A stretch of 64,000 nt of DNA from Leptospira barantonii (GTDB lineage Bacteria; Spirochaetota; Leptospiria; Leptospirales; Leptospiraceae): the NCBI RefSeq assembly GCF_002811925.1, contig NZ_NPDS01000004.1:248001-312000 (forward strand). Direction: 5' to 3'. This document shows positions 58,875-64,000 of this stretch, piece after piece (positions within the stretch are counted from its first letter, which is position 1; each line of letters starts with the position of its first letter). The position numbers and the translations under genes are program-made. A model generated the notes under the pieces. The model made no database searches. It worked only from the letters and a program-made list of their open reading frames with translations, and was not told the origin of the DNA.

Positions 58875-59762
58875 TTAGTAACCGGAATTCTTCAGAGCGG
58901 CAATTCTCGCTTCCAAAGGTGGGTGCGTCGAAAACAAGGCCATCCATTTACTATGACCTGAAATTTTCATAGTCGCAAGAGCTTCTCCGCCTCTTTCGTC
59001 TTCGGGTGCGTCGAATGTGCGTCTCAATTTTTCAAGAGCCGCGATCATATTCTGACGTCCCGCAAGTTTTGCGCCGCCCGCGTCCGCGCGATATTCTCTG
59101 GTTCTGGAGAAATACGCAACCACGATCGATCCGAGAATGCTGAACAGAATACTGAGAACGATATTAGCCACAAGACGAACGGTGTATTGAAGATCTTCCT
59201 TCACCATTGTACTGAGCGCGTAACTGATGATTCTCGAAAAGAACATTACAAAAGCGTTAACAACACCCTGAACAAGAGTCATCGTCACCATGTCTCCGTT
59301 GGCGACGTGGGCCAACTCGTGCGCGAGAACTCCTTCCACTTCCGCGTTGTCCATTACTTGCAACAAGCCGCTGGAAACCGCGACAAGAGAACTCGATTTG
59401 GAAGGTCCAGTTGCAAACGCGTTGACTTCTGGAGAATGATAGATTCCCACTTCGGGAATCGGAAGATTTGCGGCTCTTGCGAGTCTTTCCACTCTGGAAT
59501 ACAATTCTCTTTCGACTCCGGATGCGGATCTAGGATCGATGATCTTTACTCCCATCATCATCTTTGCCATGAACTTGGATAAAAGCAAAGATACGAAAGC
59601 GCCGCCCATTCCCCAAAGGAAACAGAACACGAGTAGGGAACTCAGATTGATTCCGTTTGCGTCCAGATAAGGACCGATTCCAAATACGCTCGTGATGATG
59701 GAAATCGTAACGACCACGAGAATATTGGTCAGCAAAAACAACCCAATTCGTTTAAACCACAT
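58875..59762 (-). CDS. htpX: HtpX-type membrane zinc metalloprotease
   Basis: This encodes a 295-residue inner-membrane protease for damaged membrane proteins. Two N-terminal helices (about 7-28 and 42-62) precede the zinc site LAHELAHVANGDM (His148, Glu149, His152). Two more hydrophobic segments follow, then YRADAGGAKLAGRQNMI with the third zinc ligand Glu upstream (TREYRADAGG). The C-terminus LFSTHPPLEARIAAL is a family signature. The ribosome site AGGAGA is clear. It is alone in its unit, with a strong terminator behind it. Confidence 0.94.
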   Translation of the reverse strand: MWFKRIGLFLLTNILVVVTISIITSVFGIGPYLDANGINLSSLLVFCFLWGMGGAFVSLLLSKFMAKMMMGVKIIDPRSASGVERELYSRVERLARAANLPIPEVGIYHSPEVNAFATGPSKSSSLVAVSSGLLQVMDNAEVEGVLAHELAHVANGDMVTMTLVQGVVNAFVMFFSRIISYALSTMVKEDLQYTVRLVANIVLSILFSILGSIVVAYFSRTREYRADAGGAKLAGRQNMIAALEKLRRTFDAPEDERGGEALATMKISGHSKWMALFSTHPPLEARIAALKNSGY

Positions 59763-59841
59763 TTTGGTTTCTCCTATAACTTCTCTATATATACTACTAC
59801 TGAAATCAAGAGTCGATCTATCTATTTCACGGATTTAGACC

Positions 59842-59883
59842 CGCAAATGCGACCCATAGGGAGCATTTGCGTTGAGTTTTTTT
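59842..59883. repeat. long hairpin with T run, plus a repeated GCGYTGAGT7 element
   Basis: CGCAAATGC (59842-59850) pairs exactly with GCATTTGCG (59863-59871), and the loop itself pairs as CCC-ATA-GGG. GCGTTGAGTTTTTTT (59869-59883) overlaps the end of this hairpin and is nearly repeated as GCGCTGAGTTTTTTT (59902-59916), which reaches into the end of the NCS2 gene. The hairpin plus T run looks like a terminator on the plus strand although both neighbours are on the minus strand. It may be a copy of a dispersed leptospiral repeat. Confidence 0.6.
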
Positions 59884-59914
59884 GACCCAGGAATCCATTT
59901 TGCGCTGAGTTTTT

Positions 59915-61521
<1,607 letters not shown>

Positions 61522-61525
<4 letters not shown>

Positions 61526-61993
61526 TGTTTCGATTTACTCCCAAAATCCACTTGAATTACGTTGGACTTATCGTCCTTCGTATCACCCTCTTTTTTCTCT
61601 GTTGAAACCGTCTTCTCAGCGGAAGGAGAATCCTTTTTTAAGATCTCCGGCTCCGTAGTAAAAACCTTCATGTTCGTCAATGTTTGTTGTGTTTTATCAA
61701 AATAACGTAATATACAATCCCAGGGAATAAAGATCTCCTCCCAGGTGTAACCGAACTGCAGTTCCGCGTAGATCCATTCTTCCCCGGCGTCCAAATTGCG
61801 AACACCGCCTTTGGGGCTGAATACGAGAACGATTCCGGATTCTTTTTCGTCGCCGACTAACCCGCGTTTGCCGATGACCAGTTGAGGATGGGGAAGTGCG
61901 TGTAAATAGAAGGTTCCGAACCGGTCCCAGTAAAGATCGAACAAAGAACGTTTGAACTTTCTGAGGGCCAGGATTTCCTCTTTCAGATTTTGT

Positions 61994-62001
<8 letters not shown>
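61522..62001 (-). CDS. sspB: SspB-like ClpXP adaptor
   Basis: This encodes a 159-residue protein. The N-terminal domain (about 1-112) fits SspB: a short helix, then TFYLHALPHPQLVIG (Caulobacter/E. coli-type dimer and peptide groove), GIVLVFSPKGGVRNL, WIYAELQFGYTWEEIFIPW and CILRYF. A charged, unstructured linker follows (113-147), and the C-terminus NVIQVDFGSKSKQ resembles the ClpX-docking tail. SspB hands ssrA-tagged proteins to ClpXP. The name rests on pattern, not alignment. It overlaps the NCS2 gene by four bases and the sugar dehydratase gene by eight. Confidence 0.6.
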
Positions 62002-63895
<1,894 letters not shown>

Positions 63896-64000
63896 GTAGG
63901 AAATAAAATCCGCTTGTTCCTAAAAGTCCAATCTTTTTGAAACGAATCGGCCCGATTTTTAAACGAACCGAAAAATGTGTTGCAGAAATTCTTTTCTTGC

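Overview
The window reads as a Leptospira chromosome, most likely from the pathogen (P1) lineage. The evidence is the density of short spirochaetal lipoproteins, an LruC-type lipoprotein, a haem oxygenase next to an HbpA-like TonB receptor, a PrsW-type protease, MBOAT/DUF1574-like gene pairs and tandem HtrA-like proteins. Base composition looks clearly richer in G+C than the roughly 35 percent of L. interrogans (judged by eye), so a higher-GC P1 species is more likely. From memory, the hemO/hbpA region of L. interrogans is on chromosome II, so this may be chromosome II; that is inference. No rRNA, tRNA, CRISPR array, insertion sequence or prophage was recognised.

Layout. 1-1058: three tandem lipoprotein genes behind a dense palindrome cluster. 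1364-6506: B12-dependent methylmalonyl-CoA mutase operon (small subunit, large subunit, MeaB). 6597-11341: TerC, YhhN-type lysoplasmalogenase, a ferritin-like protein with a histone-H1-like tail, a class V aminotransferase, and a bile-acid-symporter-family carrier that seems to lack a standard start codon. 11460-12810: a CxxCH lipoprotein facing a membrane-bound LuxR regulator. 13336-19094: an accessory run of eight secreted, lipidated or membrane-anchored proteins, with a tandem paralogous pair and an SGNH hydrolase. 19305-26513: ribosomal protein L33, a one-cysteine DksA homologue, an O-antigen-ligase-like membrane protein, PrsW protease, LruC and MenG/UbiE. 26633-27576: ExbB/ExbD. 27577-37629: one long minus-strand envelope-glycan operon holding three glycosyltransferase-like proteins, a PH-like membrane protein and two MBOAT + SGNH pairs. 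37778-45860: QueA, a Lon-like protease with a worn ATPase site, a putative beta-barrel, YbaB and several lipoproteins, one an HExxH peptidase. 46051-52064: haem acquisition (lipoprotein, HmuY-like, HbpA-like receptor, MFS, HemO, Fur-family regulator). 52061-63895: SGNH and GT-C-like genes joined to the Fur gene, an active/inactive HtrA pair, Apt, HtpX, an NCS2 permease, an SspB-like adaptor and a WbpM/CapD-type sugar dehydratase.

How the genes work together. Two themes dominate. The first is haem/iron: HmuY-like lipoprotein to HbpA-like receptor to HemO, with a Fur-family regulator alongside and two similar 15-bp inverted repeats in front of the two structural operons. The second is surface glycan building and O-acylation (27.6-37.6 kb, 20.1 kb, 52.1-54.9 kb, 62-64 kb). 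The best candidates for undescribed biology are the 13.3-19.1 kb lipoprotein/SGNH cluster, the Fur-linked SGNH/GT-C pair, the protease/pseudoprotease pair and the ferritin-like/H1-tail fusion. All functions are assigned by reading motifs; no database search was run.
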